A DNA stretch of 51,659 nucleotides, taken from the NCBI RefSeq assembly GCF_024505165.1, contig NZ_JANIBK010000014.1:1-51659 (forward strand), given 5' to 3'. This DNA is from Methylomonas rivi. GTDB lineage: Bacteria > Pseudomonadota > Gammaproteobacteria > Methylococcales > Methylomonadaceae. Position 1 is the first letter of the stretch; every line of letters begins with the position of its first letter. The position numbers were made by a program, and so were the translations under genes. The notes below the pieces were generated by a model. That model was not told where the DNA came from. It did not search any database and saw nothing but the letters and a program-made list of their open reading frames with translations. Below are positions 16,520 to 26,116 of the stretch, one piece after another.

Positions 16520-16924
16520 TCATAAAACAATGACCTTTATTTCCTGAATAGCTGCCAGCTTTTTATCGCCCGTCAGAAACTGATCCGAGCCGGATGTTAT
16601 AGCGCAAGCTAATTGAATGGCGTCAGGTGTTCGTAAGGAACCGGGATGATTGGCGCGAAGTTCCGTAGCAATATCGATGACGGCAGTATCGAGTTCGACG
16701 ATTTCCAGACCGGGCAACCTGAAAAACCGGTCATAGCAATCCAACAATTCCGCATTCTTGGTTTTCAGTGGTAAAACACGGCATTCCAGAAACGACAGTC
16801 GGGATATGCTCAGTTGCGCGTTCGATTTGCTAGCCTTATCGACCAGCAAGCGGGTTTTTCGGCCTTGATCCTGTTGCGACTCGATCAGATAAATGACGGC
16901 GCAAGCGTCCAGGAACAGTTTCAC
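16520..16924 (-). CDS. PIN-domain toxin, VapC type
   Basis: A small PIN-domain ribonuclease of about 134 residues. The acidic metal-binding residues are all visible: Asp6 in LFLDACAVIY, Glu in SFLECRV, Asp in TPDAIQLA and Asp in FLTGDKKL. VapC toxins cleave tRNA or rRNA when freed from their antitoxin. I chose the GTG at 16924, which overlaps the antitoxin stop as GTGA. A second in-frame GTG at 16936 would add four residues and overlap the antitoxin by 16 bp. The order antitoxin-toxin and the overlap are typical of type II pairs. Confidence 0.88.
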   Translation of the reverse strand: MKLFLDACAVIYLIESQQDQGRKTRLLVDKASKSNAQLSISRLSFLECRVLPLKTKNAELLDCYDRFFRLPGLEIVELDTAVIDIATELRANHPGSLRTPDAIQLACAITSGSDQFLTGDKKLAAIQEIKVIVL

Positions 16925-17151
16925 GGTTGATCCCACTCGTCGCGCATTGCCTGAAATTCGGTGTTGATGTCCGCGTCGTTACGTTGGCCAACCGGCAGAC
17001 TGTGCAGAAAAGCAGCCAACGCCTTGTTAGCTTCGGGCTCCGTCGTTGAGTCGGGTTTGGTTTCCAGAAATTCGACGAAATGTAAAACCTCCAAGGCTTT
17101 GGCGGGCGGCAGGGCTTTGACGTGTTGGTAGATGGTGTCGGCAATGGTCAT
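16921..17151 (-). CDS. VapB-type antitoxin (DUF2281-like)
   Basis: A 76-residue protein beginning MTIADTIYQHVKALPPAKAL, the pattern of DUF2281-like antitoxins that precede PIN toxins. The N-terminal helices are followed by an acidic, probably disordered tail that would wrap the toxin. GGAGAA lies upstream of the ATG. It is on the same strand as the large STAND NTPase gene, 63 bp after it, so the toxin-antitoxin pair may be an addiction module of that island. That functional link is inference. Confidence 0.85.
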   Translation of the reverse strand: MTIADTIYQHVKALPPAKALEVLHFVEFLETKPDSTTEPEANKALAAFLHSLPVGQRNDADINTEFQAMRDEWDQP

Positions 17152-17214
17152 TTAAGTTGTTCTCCAGAAAACGTAGTTTGAAAACCGGTCTGTCGATTTT
17201 CGAGTTTAGATGTT

Positions 17215-20200
17215 TCAACGTTCTTCAATATCAATTTTTTGTTTAACGCAAACGATTTCATTTAGCTCATTTAATGAATAAACAAAAGAATGAACTCTGC
17301 GCCCAACGAAATCATCATGATGCTCACCATATGCGCCTTTTTCTCCTGCAATAATCCAGACCGGCGCCAAGTTTTCTTTATCCAGTAAATCTAAAAATGC
17401 CGTTCTGTCGATAAGCGCCGCACTCGGTCCTTCTTCGTGTACCGAAGGATCGTTGAACAAAATTTGGCCTTTAGCGTCTGCAAAGAACAATGTGCGTCCG
17501 TCAATTAGCCTTAAACCAAGTTTTTGTATTAGCCACGGTGCAGGCAAATAAGTATTTATCGTCCCTTCAATCGAGTAATCGTAACCACCACGTTCTGCGG
17601 TGTATTCGGCAAATGTGGGTAACACTTTATAAGGAAAGCCATAATCTCGGTCGACTGTTGTCCAGTCATCGTCCAACTTATATGACGGATGCCAAGGGTA
17701 TTCGCCTATAAATGAATCATAAAATTCGCCGATTTTTGGAAATGCATCCGGATCGATCAAGTTATGTTTAGAAATCGCATTTATGAATCGGTTTTTATGC
17801 CGTTTTTTGACGACTACACACCAGCATCTACACCATGAATCGATACGCGAGTCCAAATCATAGGAGGTGCCGTATTGCTTAAAACTCTTCAAGACCAGCC
17901 AGCGCTCGCCTGTTTCCGGATCGGTTACATCTAGCAACGACGCACTATTCAATTGATCTGATTCGTTTTGTAACCAGAGTTTCTGCTCCTGTCTCTTCAA
18001 CAAGCGCAATTTTAGCGTTTGCGGCGACCACCAGGCATGGGGATGATTTTCCCATTCATCGTCTTTGGTTTTGCAAATCAATAACGACGGATCGATATTT
18101 CGTTTGTGTATTTGCCAAGGCCCTTCATATCCGTCTGCATCATCGCTGTAACCGGAATCGTAAATTAGATTATCTGCCATTCGGGCCAACAACTCATATA
18201 AAGCCAGCCATTGGTATTTTTTTCCAATTCGTTCCATTTGTTTATGGCGTCTGCCTCGGCCGGAACCGATTTTGTCATCGAACTCGCCAAATAAATCATG
18301 GCTCCATCCGTAATCGTGAGCCCATTTGGTTACCCAGCGCTGGGCTAAAATAGCGTCAAAATGTTCCGGTCGATTGTTTGAATATCGGTTAAGAACTTGT
18401 CGCACTCCTTGCCGACATCCTGACCAGTATTCGTATTTATATTTTTCGTCGAGTAAATCGATAAATTTTTTCTCAAGTTCTTCGAATTTAGTTTCGTTCT
18501 GTTTATTTTGCTCCCACTTTTTATCGTCGTAAGCAACGATTTCGACTTTGATTTCTTTGTCAGAGGCGTGTTTTTGTGATTTTCGACTTTCTGTACTTGG
18601 TTCCGAACTATTGCAGTCGATACAGAATTCCAGCATTTCATTAAAAGCCAAAAATTGATCGGAATTCGCATGATCGGCCAGCATTGAACAGAAGACTTCA
18701 AAGTTTTTGTGCGGCGTTAATGCTTTATCTACGCCCAACGGTGTTACTGTCCAATGATGAACGGAGGGCTTAATAATATATTTGGCAAAATCGCCAAGCC
18801 ACTCACTGCTTGCCGATCTAACGATATCATCCTTGTATTTGTCGCCATATTTCGCCAAGTCCTCCTCGGCCACAAACTCAATCGGCCAATCACTTTGGTA
18901 CGGTGGCCGTACTTTTTCAATTTTAATTTCTTCAGGCAATAAGTCACAATGTAATGCGTATTCGATGATACCTCGGGCATAGTCGCGTAACAGCAAATGG
19001 GGTGACGGCTTACCATCGGCAAAAATCCATTGATAAACAAAAAGAGCAAGTTCGGGTAGATTTTTTTGGGTTTGAGCTTGTAATGCGGCACCATAGCAGG
19101 CCGCTAATAGCCGCTCCAAAATGTAAAGGTCATCGACCTGCTTGAAACGCTCCAGCAGAGTAACCGCTAACGGCAAACGTGGTGCCAGTAAAGCGGATAA
19201 TCCCTTGGTAGCCCGATCTCGAAGGGTGCGATACGACGTCGAAAATAGCCATGTCAACATCGTTGCCGCCAATTCGGCGCGTATTGGATCTATTTCCTCA
19301 AAACCCGATTCCAGTGTCCAGGAAAGCAAGGTATCAAGTGGCGAACCATCCTCTAGGCTCAGATTGGCGATAGCAATAGACCATTTAGTATCGCGCTCAG
19401 GCATCGTCAAAGGAGCCAATTTTTCATGCAGGTAATTGGCATTGAAGCGATTATTTGGTTCCGTACTAACGGCAATAAGCGTTTCCAACCAGTAGTCTCG
19501 ATAGTCTTGAGAAAAATCAATCACCAATTCTCGGGTTCTATCGGTAAAACGATCCTGACGGCGTAATAATAAACTTTTCAAAAATGCTTCATTGACTGTC
19601 CATTGGTATGATCCCTTATCGGATGGAAATATATCGAGCAATTCGTAATCTGTAGTTTCCGGTAGCAAAACCGCTAATGCTTCTATAATGCCGGCAACCC
19701 TATTTATATCTTTACGGGAAAGAAAAGTGTGTAGCGAAGTCCCTGCTTCCAATGGTTGAACGCTATTTTCCGAAGAAAGATGCTCATTTAACAATTGCCC
19801 AGCAATTTGAAAATCACTGAAACGTTCGAACGTAAATCGCACTTGTTCTTCCGAATGGTTACTTTCGATATAAACAGGTTCAATTGTTAATATTCCCTCA
19901 TGTTCAAATTGGCTTAACAAGCTGCGGTCTTGTCGGCCTGTGGAAGAATAAATCGAATCAAAACAAGCAATAGTCGTTTCAATTGGTAGATATGAAGATT
20001 GGTTAAATAGCAATTTTTCGGTGAATGCCTTCAACGCACGCGCAATAATGTTCTGCCTTTTATCTAGCCCCATCCGCAATTCAATTTGGTTAGCTAAAGA
20101 TTTTAGATAGAAATCAAAATATTCCGTTAAACCTTGAATTCCTCGTGGAAAACAGTTAAGCCCTTGCCGTTCCAAGCTGTCGCACAAGGTTTTAAGGAAA

Positions 20201-21747
20201 AGCGGGTTGTTAAATTCTGGCAATAAATGCGGAACACTAGGCCTGATAATTTTGCGCATGGTCAGATAAGCTCTGGCGGCGTACCCGCCTCCATCGGCAA
20301 AACCGTGGTGTTCGATTTGTTCCAAGCTATCTCGCAGTAGTGAATCGGCGGGCAATACAAATGGTAGGTACGTTGTGCGGCATGAAACAATAAGGGCAAG
20401 ATGAGGGTAGTGTTTAACCTCCTCGATTAACGGTGCCAGATATTGAGGCCAAATTTCGACACCGAAACGTTCGTTTAATGCGTCGATTATCAGCAATGCT
20501 CTCACGCCTGCGGCTTGGCCCGCTGCATCCAAAGCTCCAAGAAAAGTTGAAAATAAAATATGCCTTAAATCCAACTGCTCAAGAATTTGCGTACGAGGGT
20601 CTTGTAAGAAAAACTGACTGTTGATCAAAAAAATAGCTGGGTAGCTTTTTTTGATTGAATCATTGGCAATATCAGCCAACAGGTGCGATTTGCCGGTTCC
20701 CGCTTCGCCGTAAAGAAGCACAGCCTGTTCATTTGCCAGTTTCCAAGTATCAGAATCTAGTTTTTCGTCTATTTCCTCAAGCGTTTGTCCGAACCTATAA
20801 AGTTCGTTTAATACGGCCCGAATATTATCTTTTTTCGATTTATCTTTTTCTTCTGAATCGAGGTGCCAGAAATGGGCCTGCCATTGATTCGCAACAGTTT
20901 GAACTTGTTGAATTTGGCTGCGCCATTCCGCGACAGGGTAAGACTTTGTTATCGAAAAACTTTGCTTGAGTGCGTCGATTAGTTTATCGATGTCGTTTAA
21001 TAAAGCCTGTAAATCTGTTTCCGGGATATTGGCCTGTTGAAAGTCATATTTTAAGCTATTGAGTTGTTTTCTTAGCGGCGTAATGAAACTCTCGCGTTGT
21101 TCCTCAAGCCAAGGTGCTCGACTAATCCCTAAGAATGCCTGCCGTATTGGTAACGAGATATGAAATTGAGGCGTATATCGGGAACCTAACGAAATACAGG
21201 CAGCGTTGACGTGTCGAGCAAACCAAACTGGTGTAAAGCAAAGTTCATCGAAGAAGAAACTCATCCTCCCGGCGTAATACGGATCATTGCGATGCAAGCG
21301 TTCTCGAACATCGGTGGCTTGCCAAAGTATAATTTCTATATTGTGGTTTTCGCCTAATTCGGCGAGTCGAGTCGTTTTCCAATCTATCCAGCGTTGCCCT
21401 TCAGTTTTACGTTTTCCGGTTCGCCCATCTTTAAGATCAATTGGTAGACAGACGATATAACGATTCAGTTTGGGATGCTTTTCGATGGCTTGTTTCAAGG
21501 ATTCCGTAAGCTGCGCCATCTGACCGGCATCAAACTTATCGAAAAATTTTGCTTGCCAACCTGTTTCTGTTCCGTCAGCGTGACTTACGTAGCATTCAAC
21601 TCCGGCATCTGATCCAATACCTTTGCGGAGAAACTCATCCTCTATTACTCTTGGTTCAAGAGATGCAAGCTGACAACATAGTTCTTCGAAAGCAAAGTGT
21701 TGGCTACCGTTTAATGAGCATATTTTTAGCAGATCGGTTTTATTCAT
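17215..21747 (-). CDS. Avs-like anti-phage STAND NTPase with N-terminal PD-(D/E)xK nuclease domain
   Basis: A protein of 1510 residues from the ATG at 21747; the frame is open further upstream, but conserved residues begin here. The N-terminus reads NGSQHFAFEELCCQLA, then GSDAGVECYV (Asp47) and GWQAKFF (Gln65-x-Lys67), a Cap4/Mrr-like PD-(D/E)xK nuclease pattern. A STAND-type P-loop follows, with Walker A GEAGTGKS (Lys353) and Walker B LLIIDALNE (Asp422). The last roughly 900 residues are helical, repeat-like and of unknown ligand. This architecture and length match Avs proteins, which detect phage terminase or portal and then cut DNA. GC is visibly lower than in the flanking genes, which suits horizontal transfer. 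No phage target can be assigned from sequence alone. Confidence 0.8.
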   Translation of the reverse strand: MNKTDLLKICSLNGSQHFAFEELCCQLASLEPRVIEDEFLRKGIGSDAGVECYVSHADGTETGWQAKFFDKFDAGQMAQLTESLKQAIEKHPKLNRYIVCLPIDLKDGRTGKRKTEGQRWIDWKTTRLAELGENHNIEIILWQATDVRERLHRNDPYYAGRMSFFFDELCFTPVWFARHVNAACISLGSRYTPQFHISLPIRQAFLGISRAPWLEEQRESFITPLRKQLNSLKYDFQQANIPETDLQALLNDIDKLIDALKQSFSITKSYPVAEWRSQIQQVQTVANQWQAHFWHLDSEEKDKSKKDNIRAVLNELYRFGQTLEEIDEKLDSDTWKLANEQAVLLYGEAGTGKSHLLADIANDSIKKSYPAIFLINSQFFLQDPRTQILEQLDLRHILFSTFLGALDAAGQAAGVRALLIIDALNERFGVEIWPQYLAPLIEEVKHYPHLALIVSCRTTYLPFVLPADSLLRDSLEQIEHHGFADGGGYAARAYLTMRKIIRPSVPHLLPEFNNPLFLKTLCDSLERQGLNCFPRGIQGLTEYFDFYLKSLANQIELRMGLDKRQNIIARALKAFTEKLLFNQSSYLPIETTIACFDSIYSSTGRQDRSLLSQFEHEGILTIEPVYIESNHSEEQVRFTFERFSDFQIAGQLLNEHLSSENSVQPLEAGTSLHTFLSRKDINRVAGIIEALAVLLPETTDYELLDIFPSDKGSYQWTVNEAFLKSLLLRRQDRFTDRTRELVIDFSQDYRDYWLETLIAVSTEPNNRFNANYLHEKLAPLTMPERDTKWSIAIANLSLEDGSPLDTLLSWTLESGFEEIDPIRAELAATMLTWLFSTSYRTLRDRATKGLSALLAPRLPLAVTLLERFKQVDDLYILERLLAACYGAALQAQTQKNLPELALFVYQWIFADGKPSPHLLLRDYARGIIEYALHCDLLPEEIKIEKVRPPYQSDWPIEFVAEEDLAKYGDKYKDDIVRSASSEWLGDFAKYIIKPSVHHWTVTPLGVDKALTPHKNFEVFCSMLADHANSDQFLAFNEMLEFCIDCNSSEPSTESRKSQKHASDKEIKVEIVAYDDKKWEQNKQNETKFEELEKKFIDLLDEKYKYEYWSGCRQGVRQVLNRYSNNRPEHFDAILAQRWVTKWAHDYGWSHDLFGEFDDKIGSGRGRRHKQMERIGKKYQWLALYELLARMADNLIYDSGYSDDADGYEGPWQIHKRNIDPSLLICKTKDDEWENHPHAWWSPQTLKLRLLKRQEQKLWLQNESDQLNSASLLDVTDPETGERWLVLKSFKQYGTSYDLDSRIDSWCRCWCVVVKKRHKNRFINAISKHNLIDPDAFPKIGEFYDSFIGEYPWHPSYKLDDDWTTVDRDYGFPYKVLPTFAEYTAERGGYDYSIEGTINTYLPAPWLIQKLGLRLIDGRTLFFADAKGQILFNDPSVHEEGPSAALIDRTAFLDLLDKENLAPVWIIAGEKGAYGEHHDDFVGRRVHSFVYSLNELNEIVCVKQKIDIEER

Positions 21748-21931
21748 TTCTGAGCAAGGCGGCCAAATCCTGGCGTTCCAAGGCTTGCGGTGGTAGTGAG
21801 GCGGCAAAGCTATTTTGCTGGTAGGTTAATTTGCTCAGTAACAGCAAATTCCACCAGTGGAAAACCAGCGCCGGAAATGTGGCGGTTAATAGTTTGACCA
21901 GTTGTTGATTGAGCAGGCCGAGGATTTCCAT
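21740..21931 (-). CDS. Possible small hydrophobic protein coupled to the Avs-like gene
   Basis: A 63-codon ORF whose TAA overlaps the ATG of the Avs-like gene by 8 bp (ATGAATAA), as in translationally coupled pairs. Its middle is hydrophobic (TATFPALVFHWWNLLLLS), which could be one membrane span. No family is recognised and the ribosome binding site is weak. It could equally be a leader ORF or chance. Confidence 0.35.
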   Translation of the reverse strand: MEILGLLNQQLVKLLTATFPALVFHWWNLLLLSKLTYQQNSFAASLPPQALERQDLAALLRNE

Positions 21932-22223
21932 ATTTGATTGCCCAATTCCGGCTGAATGATAGTTGATCAGTTGGATGTTTTAGCTAATTTTCCAAGCAAA
22001 GTCACGTCGTAATCGGTTAATGAGCGGTCAAAGCTTGAATTTACTGAGCTATGCGACGTTACCGCTTCTGTTGTGTCGTATCATTTTTTCCACTTGAATG
22101 TCGGGTATGCATTTGATTTCAGTGCATTGGACTCGAAGGTTGCTAGTGGCCGACATGACCAGTTCGATAGCTTCTCCAAAATCCACCGGCAGATTTGCTT
22201 GCATCCGCGTTGCGAAATGCCTG

Positions 22224-23735
22224 TTATTGCCCAACGTGCGCCATTTTCTGACGCTTGTTGGCAATCGCGCGTTTATCGGCATCGGGCGGGCTAGCGGCGT
22301 TTAAAAAATCCGGCCGGCCTTTTTGCCCTCTGCGGGCAAAATCCTGTTCTAACAGTTGTTTGGCCGTTTCCGGCGGTATCTGCAAGGTTTCCGTCATGGC
22401 GGTGTAAGCCAGTTCGAACAGCCGTCTCAAGGCGATTTGCCAGGTGCTGTCGGTCATGGCGAACAGGGCGTCGCTGAATTGTAGAAACCGCGCGAAGGGT
22501 TGGTCGGCCAGAATCGCCGGCAGGGTTGCATTAAAGCGCCCGGAATTGCCGATCAAATCCCAAAAGCGGGCGAAGCGGTTCAAGCGTTGCAGGTCGGCGA
22601 AACTAATGTCGCGGCTGCTGAGAATCGCATACGGCGGGTTGGGGTCGTAGCGTAATTGATACTCGTCGTTGTGCCGGTTCAGCGGCGCGCCGCGCAGGCG
22701 TTTCAAGATGCCGACCTGGATTTCCTGCGGCTTTAACGCTACCAAATCATCGAAGCCGCGGCCGAATCCTTCAAGCGTGTCGCCGGGCAGGCCGGCAATC
22801 AAATCGGCATGGATATGGGCGTGAGAATGTTGCCGCAGCCAAGCCAGGTTGGCGCGGGTTTTGTCGTTGTCTTGCTTGCGGCTGATACGCTGTTGCACCA
22901 CCGGGTCGAAGCTTTGCACGCCCACCTCGAATTGCAGGCTGCCGGGCGGAAATTTTTGAATGGCCTGTTTCAAGCGCTCGGGCAGATTGTCCGGAATCAC
23001 TTCGAAATGCAGATACAGATCATGCGTGGGTTTGCCCAGAAAAAACTCCAGTATCGCCACACTGCTGTCGACCTTTAAGTTAAAGGTGCGGTCGATGAAT
23101 TTGAAATGCCGGGCGCCGCGTAGATACAGCAATTCCATATCCTGCAAAAACGCCCCTAACTCAAACGGTTTGGCGGTAAGGTCCAGCGAGGACAGGCAAA
23201 ACTCGCATTTGAACGGGCAGCCGCGCGAGGCTTCCACGTAAACGATGCGTTGTTTCAGGTCGGTATCGGTGTAATAGGGGTAGGGCGATGACAAGGCTGA
23301 CAAAGGCGCCGTTTCTCCCGGGATGATTTTTTGTTGCGGCGCCTGGCCGTTCAAAAGCTTGTGGCACAAAGCCGGGAAACTGATTTCGCCCACGCCGGTA
23401 ATGACGAAGTCCGCCAATTCGGTAACCGCCGGCAAATCCGGCGGATGGCTGACTTCCGGCCCGCCCAGCACAATCCGGATTTGCGGGGCCACCTGTTTCA
23501 ATATCCCCACCACGGCGTTAATCTCGGCCACATTCCAGATATATACGCCCAGGCCGATAATCTCCGGCTGCTGTTTCAGCAATTGTTCGGCAATTTCGAT
23601 GGGACGCTGGTTGATGGTGAATTCCAAAAGCCCGGTGTCGTTTTGCAGTTCGCCCAGGTTGGCATAAAGGTATCGTAAACCGAAAGCCGTGTGACTGTAG
23701 CGGGCGTTGAGGGTGGCGATAACGATGCGGGGCAT
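22224..23735 (-). CDS. B12-binding domain radical SAM protein
   Basis: A 503-residue product from the ATG at 23735 (MPRIVIATLNARYSH); the frame is open for another 28 codons upstream, but these do not look conserved. The N-terminal 140 residues form a cobalamin-binding-like Rossmann domain (LGVYIWNVAEIN, VLGGPEVSHPP). The radical SAM CxxxCxxC motif is CPFKCEFC (Cys173, 177, 180). A C-terminal DUF4080-like region follows. Members probably perform methyl transfer or other radical chemistry on unknown substrates. There is no neighbour that hints at a substrate. Confidence 0.88.
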   Translation of the reverse strand: MPRIVIATLNARYSHTAFGLRYLYANLGELQNDTGLLEFTINQRPIEIAEQLLKQQPEIIGLGVYIWNVAEINAVVGILKQVAPQIRIVLGGPEVSHPPDLPAVTELADFVITGVGEISFPALCHKLLNGQAPQQKIIPGETAPLSALSSPYPYYTDTDLKQRIVYVEASRGCPFKCEFCLSSLDLTAKPFELGAFLQDMELLYLRGARHFKFIDRTFNLKVDSSVAILEFFLGKPTHDLYLHFEVIPDNLPERLKQAIQKFPPGSLQFEVGVQSFDPVVQQRISRKQDNDKTRANLAWLRQHSHAHIHADLIAGLPGDTLEGFGRGFDDLVALKPQEIQVGILKRLRGAPLNRHNDEYQLRYDPNPPYAILSSRDISFADLQRLNRFARFWDLIGNSGRFNATLPAILADQPFARFLQFSDALFAMTDSTWQIALRRLFELAYTAMTETLQIPPETAKQLLEQDFARRGQKGRPDFLNAASPPDADKRAIANKRQKMAHVGQ

Positions 23736-23898
23736 GAGCGAAGGTTTGGAAGAAAAATAACCCGCGCAGAATAGCATTGTTTGACTGCCCAAGCTTGAAA
23801 CGCTAAGCCTCCTCGGCAATTTGGGTTAGCCAAGGCCGGTCGTGCCGCGCATGGCTTATTTGCACGCGCTTTGCCGACGCCAGGTCGAGACGGCGTTG

Positions 23899-25443
23899 CT
23901 ACGGCCGCAATGCCGTGCAATCAATCATCATCAGCGACACATCGTCTTGCGCCCTGTTTGGGTCTACGAAATCGATAAAAGTTTTATAGCGTTCTTCGGT
24001 TGGGTTCCGGTTTTCCAGTTGAGCGGTAAATAAGGCCAGCGCCCGTTGCATGCCGAAAGATTCTCCCCGACTGTTTTGTGCATCGGTCAGGCCATCCGAA
24101 TACAAAAACAAATACCGCGATTGTTGATCATCCCACCGCCAATGAATTGCTCGGGCATCGAATTCGTTCGGCGCAATGACGCCTAAAGCAGGATGTTCGG
24201 CATGGATTTGCGTGACCAGTGCGCCCCCTTCGTTTAATGCGACGATAGGCGGCATCGCGCCGCACCAACATTCAATAATTCTGTGGTCCGGATTGATACG
24301 CAAAATAGATGCGGACACGAAGCAGCCGCGCGGGATTCGCTCGAACAACAAGCGGTTCAGACTGGCGGCGATGGCTTCGATCGTGTGGCCGGACCGGGCC
24401 AACGCGTAAAATGTGTCGCCTAAGGGCAATAGCGGCAGTGCGGCAACCAATCCATGCCCCATCGAATCGGCGTGCAATATGTAGGTTTGGCCGTGGCATG
24501 AAGCCTGCAGCAGCAAATCTCCGGAAAAATAGCGTTTACCGGGCAAGCCTTCTCCGCGCCAGAGGGTCAGGCCGGGTTGAACGATTTTTTCCGTTTCCCA
24601 AAGAATCTGCAGCAGCTCGCTGGCGAGCTGCTGCTCAAAATCGTGTTCGGCTTCACAACGCTTACGCAAAGTAATGTCGCGGATAACCCCGGCAAACATG
24701 CGTTCGCCATCGACATTCATTTCGCTGATGGTCAGCTCGACAGGAAAAATCGAGCCGTCCTTGCGTTTACAAACCGCTTCACGGCCAATCCCAATTAATT
24801 TTTTAACCCCGGTTTTCAGGTAATTGTTTAAATATGTATCGTGTTCATTGGTATGTGGTTCCGGTATCAGGATGCTGACATTTTGTCCTTGCACTTCTAT
24901 CGGCTGATAGCCTAGCAGAGTGAACGCGGCGGGATTTAAAGCCTGGATAGTGCCTTTTGTGTTAATGATTACGACAGCGTCGACTATGGTTTCGAATAGC
25001 ACCCGGAATCGGTTGTCTTTGCTCAGCAACTCCTCCACTTTGCGCTCAGTGACGTCACGAATGATTTTGGCGGCGCCGACAATCTTGCCCGCATTGTTTC
25101 TGATTGGGGAAAGGCTGATACAGGCAGGAAAATAAGCGCCATTTTTACGAATGCGAATCGTCTCGTAATGCTGGATATGGTCGCCTTGCAAAATTCTGCC
25201 AAGAATTATTTTTTCTTCGCCATGCCGCTCCTCAGGGATCAGCTTTGTGATCGGTTGACCGAGCATTTCAGCTTCCCGGTAGCCGAATATCCGTTCCGCC
25301 GCGGGATTCCAACTGGCCACCAAGCCGTCTAATCCCTTGCCGATAACGGCGTCATTCGACGATTCGATAATCGCTTGATACCACGCTTCGGGTTTTTGCA
25401 CGGCGATATGCTTATGCCTGCTTTTGGGCGTGTTCTTTTCCAT
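23899..25443 (-). CDS. PAS-PAS-SpoIIE (PP2C-type) serine phosphatase
   Basis: A 514-residue cytoplasmic sensor. PAS domain 1 covers about residues 20-135 (SSNDAVIGKGLDGLVASWNP and IIRDVTERK), and PAS domain 2 about 145-265 (ETIVDAVVIINTKG, GVIRDITLRK). A SpoIIE/RsbU phosphatase domain makes up the C-terminal half, with metal-binding motifs YFSGD, ADSMGHG, LYSDGLTDA and QDDVSLMMID all present. Such proteins dephosphorylate anti-sigma-factor antagonists in partner-switching systems. No antagonist or anti-sigma gene is adjacent, so the target is unknown. It is divergent from the large hybrid kinase gene, with a 673-bp gap between them. Confidence 0.9.
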   Translation of the reverse strand: MEKNTPKSRHKHIAVQKPEAWYQAIIESSNDAVIGKGLDGLVASWNPAAERIFGYREAEMLGQPITKLIPEERHGEEKIILGRILQGDHIQHYETIRIRKNGAYFPACISLSPIRNNAGKIVGAAKIIRDVTERKVEELLSKDNRFRVLFETIVDAVVIINTKGTIQALNPAAFTLLGYQPIEVQGQNVSILIPEPHTNEHDTYLNNYLKTGVKKLIGIGREAVCKRKDGSIFPVELTISEMNVDGERMFAGVIRDITLRKRCEAEHDFEQQLASELLQILWETEKIVQPGLTLWRGEGLPGKRYFSGDLLLQASCHGQTYILHADSMGHGLVAALPLLPLGDTFYALARSGHTIEAIAASLNRLLFERIPRGCFVSASILRINPDHRIIECWCGAMPPIVALNEGGALVTQIHAEHPALGVIAPNEFDARAIHWRWDDQQSRYLFLYSDGLTDAQNSRGESFGMQRALALFTAQLENRNPTEERYKTFIDFVDPNRAQDDVSLMMIDCTALRP

Positions 25444-26116
25444 AAAATACCAATCCTATTACTCCATAATTAGAACGTTTTCCGCGATGAGAAATCCGGC
25501 GTGTCCCCGCATGGGTTTTTCATGCGTATTGTGGGTGGCCGGTGGATGGCATTTTAACACATGCGCCTCAATCTGGCCGCTATGCCGGTTGTTGGCTTAT
25601 GGCAAGGCGTATTGAATTTAGGCGAACGGCGAACATCGCCACATCGAATTTTGCTGGTCTATTGCCACTATAATCAACGATTTAGCAGCCGGACAATCCT
25701 GTTAAAGCTAGCAGGTTTCTTAAACACTGAATTCCCCATCTTATAGCCGGGATACCGTTCGCCGAGTTTAGCCGGCCGACGCGCCGAATCATGTAAATTT
25801 CATCTCGTTGCTCGGGCTTAATGTGGAAAAATTTAACCTGGCATACAGGGCGCGTTCAATTTGCAAGGAAGCCAAGCCGGTTTCGCCGTCATGGCTACGA
25901 ATAAGATCCGCTTCGGCCCGGCTGGTATTAGCAAGCTAAAACGCTTATCGCTTGGCATTTGACTGGAGAATCAAGCAAGACGTCTATAATTGTGCGAGAT
26001 CGAATATCGCCGAGGTGAGTATGTGACATAAGGCTAGTACCGTATGTAGGCGCAATGGTTTGAGGATTCCGGCGTAAGCGGAATCTCTTGTTGGGCGGAT
26101 AAAGGGGCTTAAAAGA
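25444..26116. other. Gene-free region between the PAS-SpoIIE and hybrid kinase genes
   Basis: A 673-bp region without a convincing gene; the small open frames have no recognisable product. It contains a possible promoter for the hybrid kinase (25959-25990) and, in the presumed leader, a 7-bp hairpin GATTCCG/CGGAATC (26065-26085). Nothing else was recognised. Confidence 0.6.
25959..25990 (+). promoter_or_regulatory. Possible promoter of the hybrid histidine kinase gene
   Basis: TTGACT (25959-25964) and a perfect TATAAT (25985-25990) precede the kinase gene by about 127 bp. The 20-bp spacer is longer than the optimal 17, so either the promoter is weak or activated, or only the -10 is real. Confidence 0.4.

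Noticed and set aside
18345-18701. Lys/Asn-rich minus-strand frame inside the Avs-like gene
   Set aside because: It is a shifted frame of an AT-richer stretch of the NTPase gene, with no independent evidence.
22049-22282. Minus-strand open frame of 77 codons overlapping the end of the radical SAM gene
   Set aside because: It overlaps a well-supported gene, has no family match and no good ribosome binding site.
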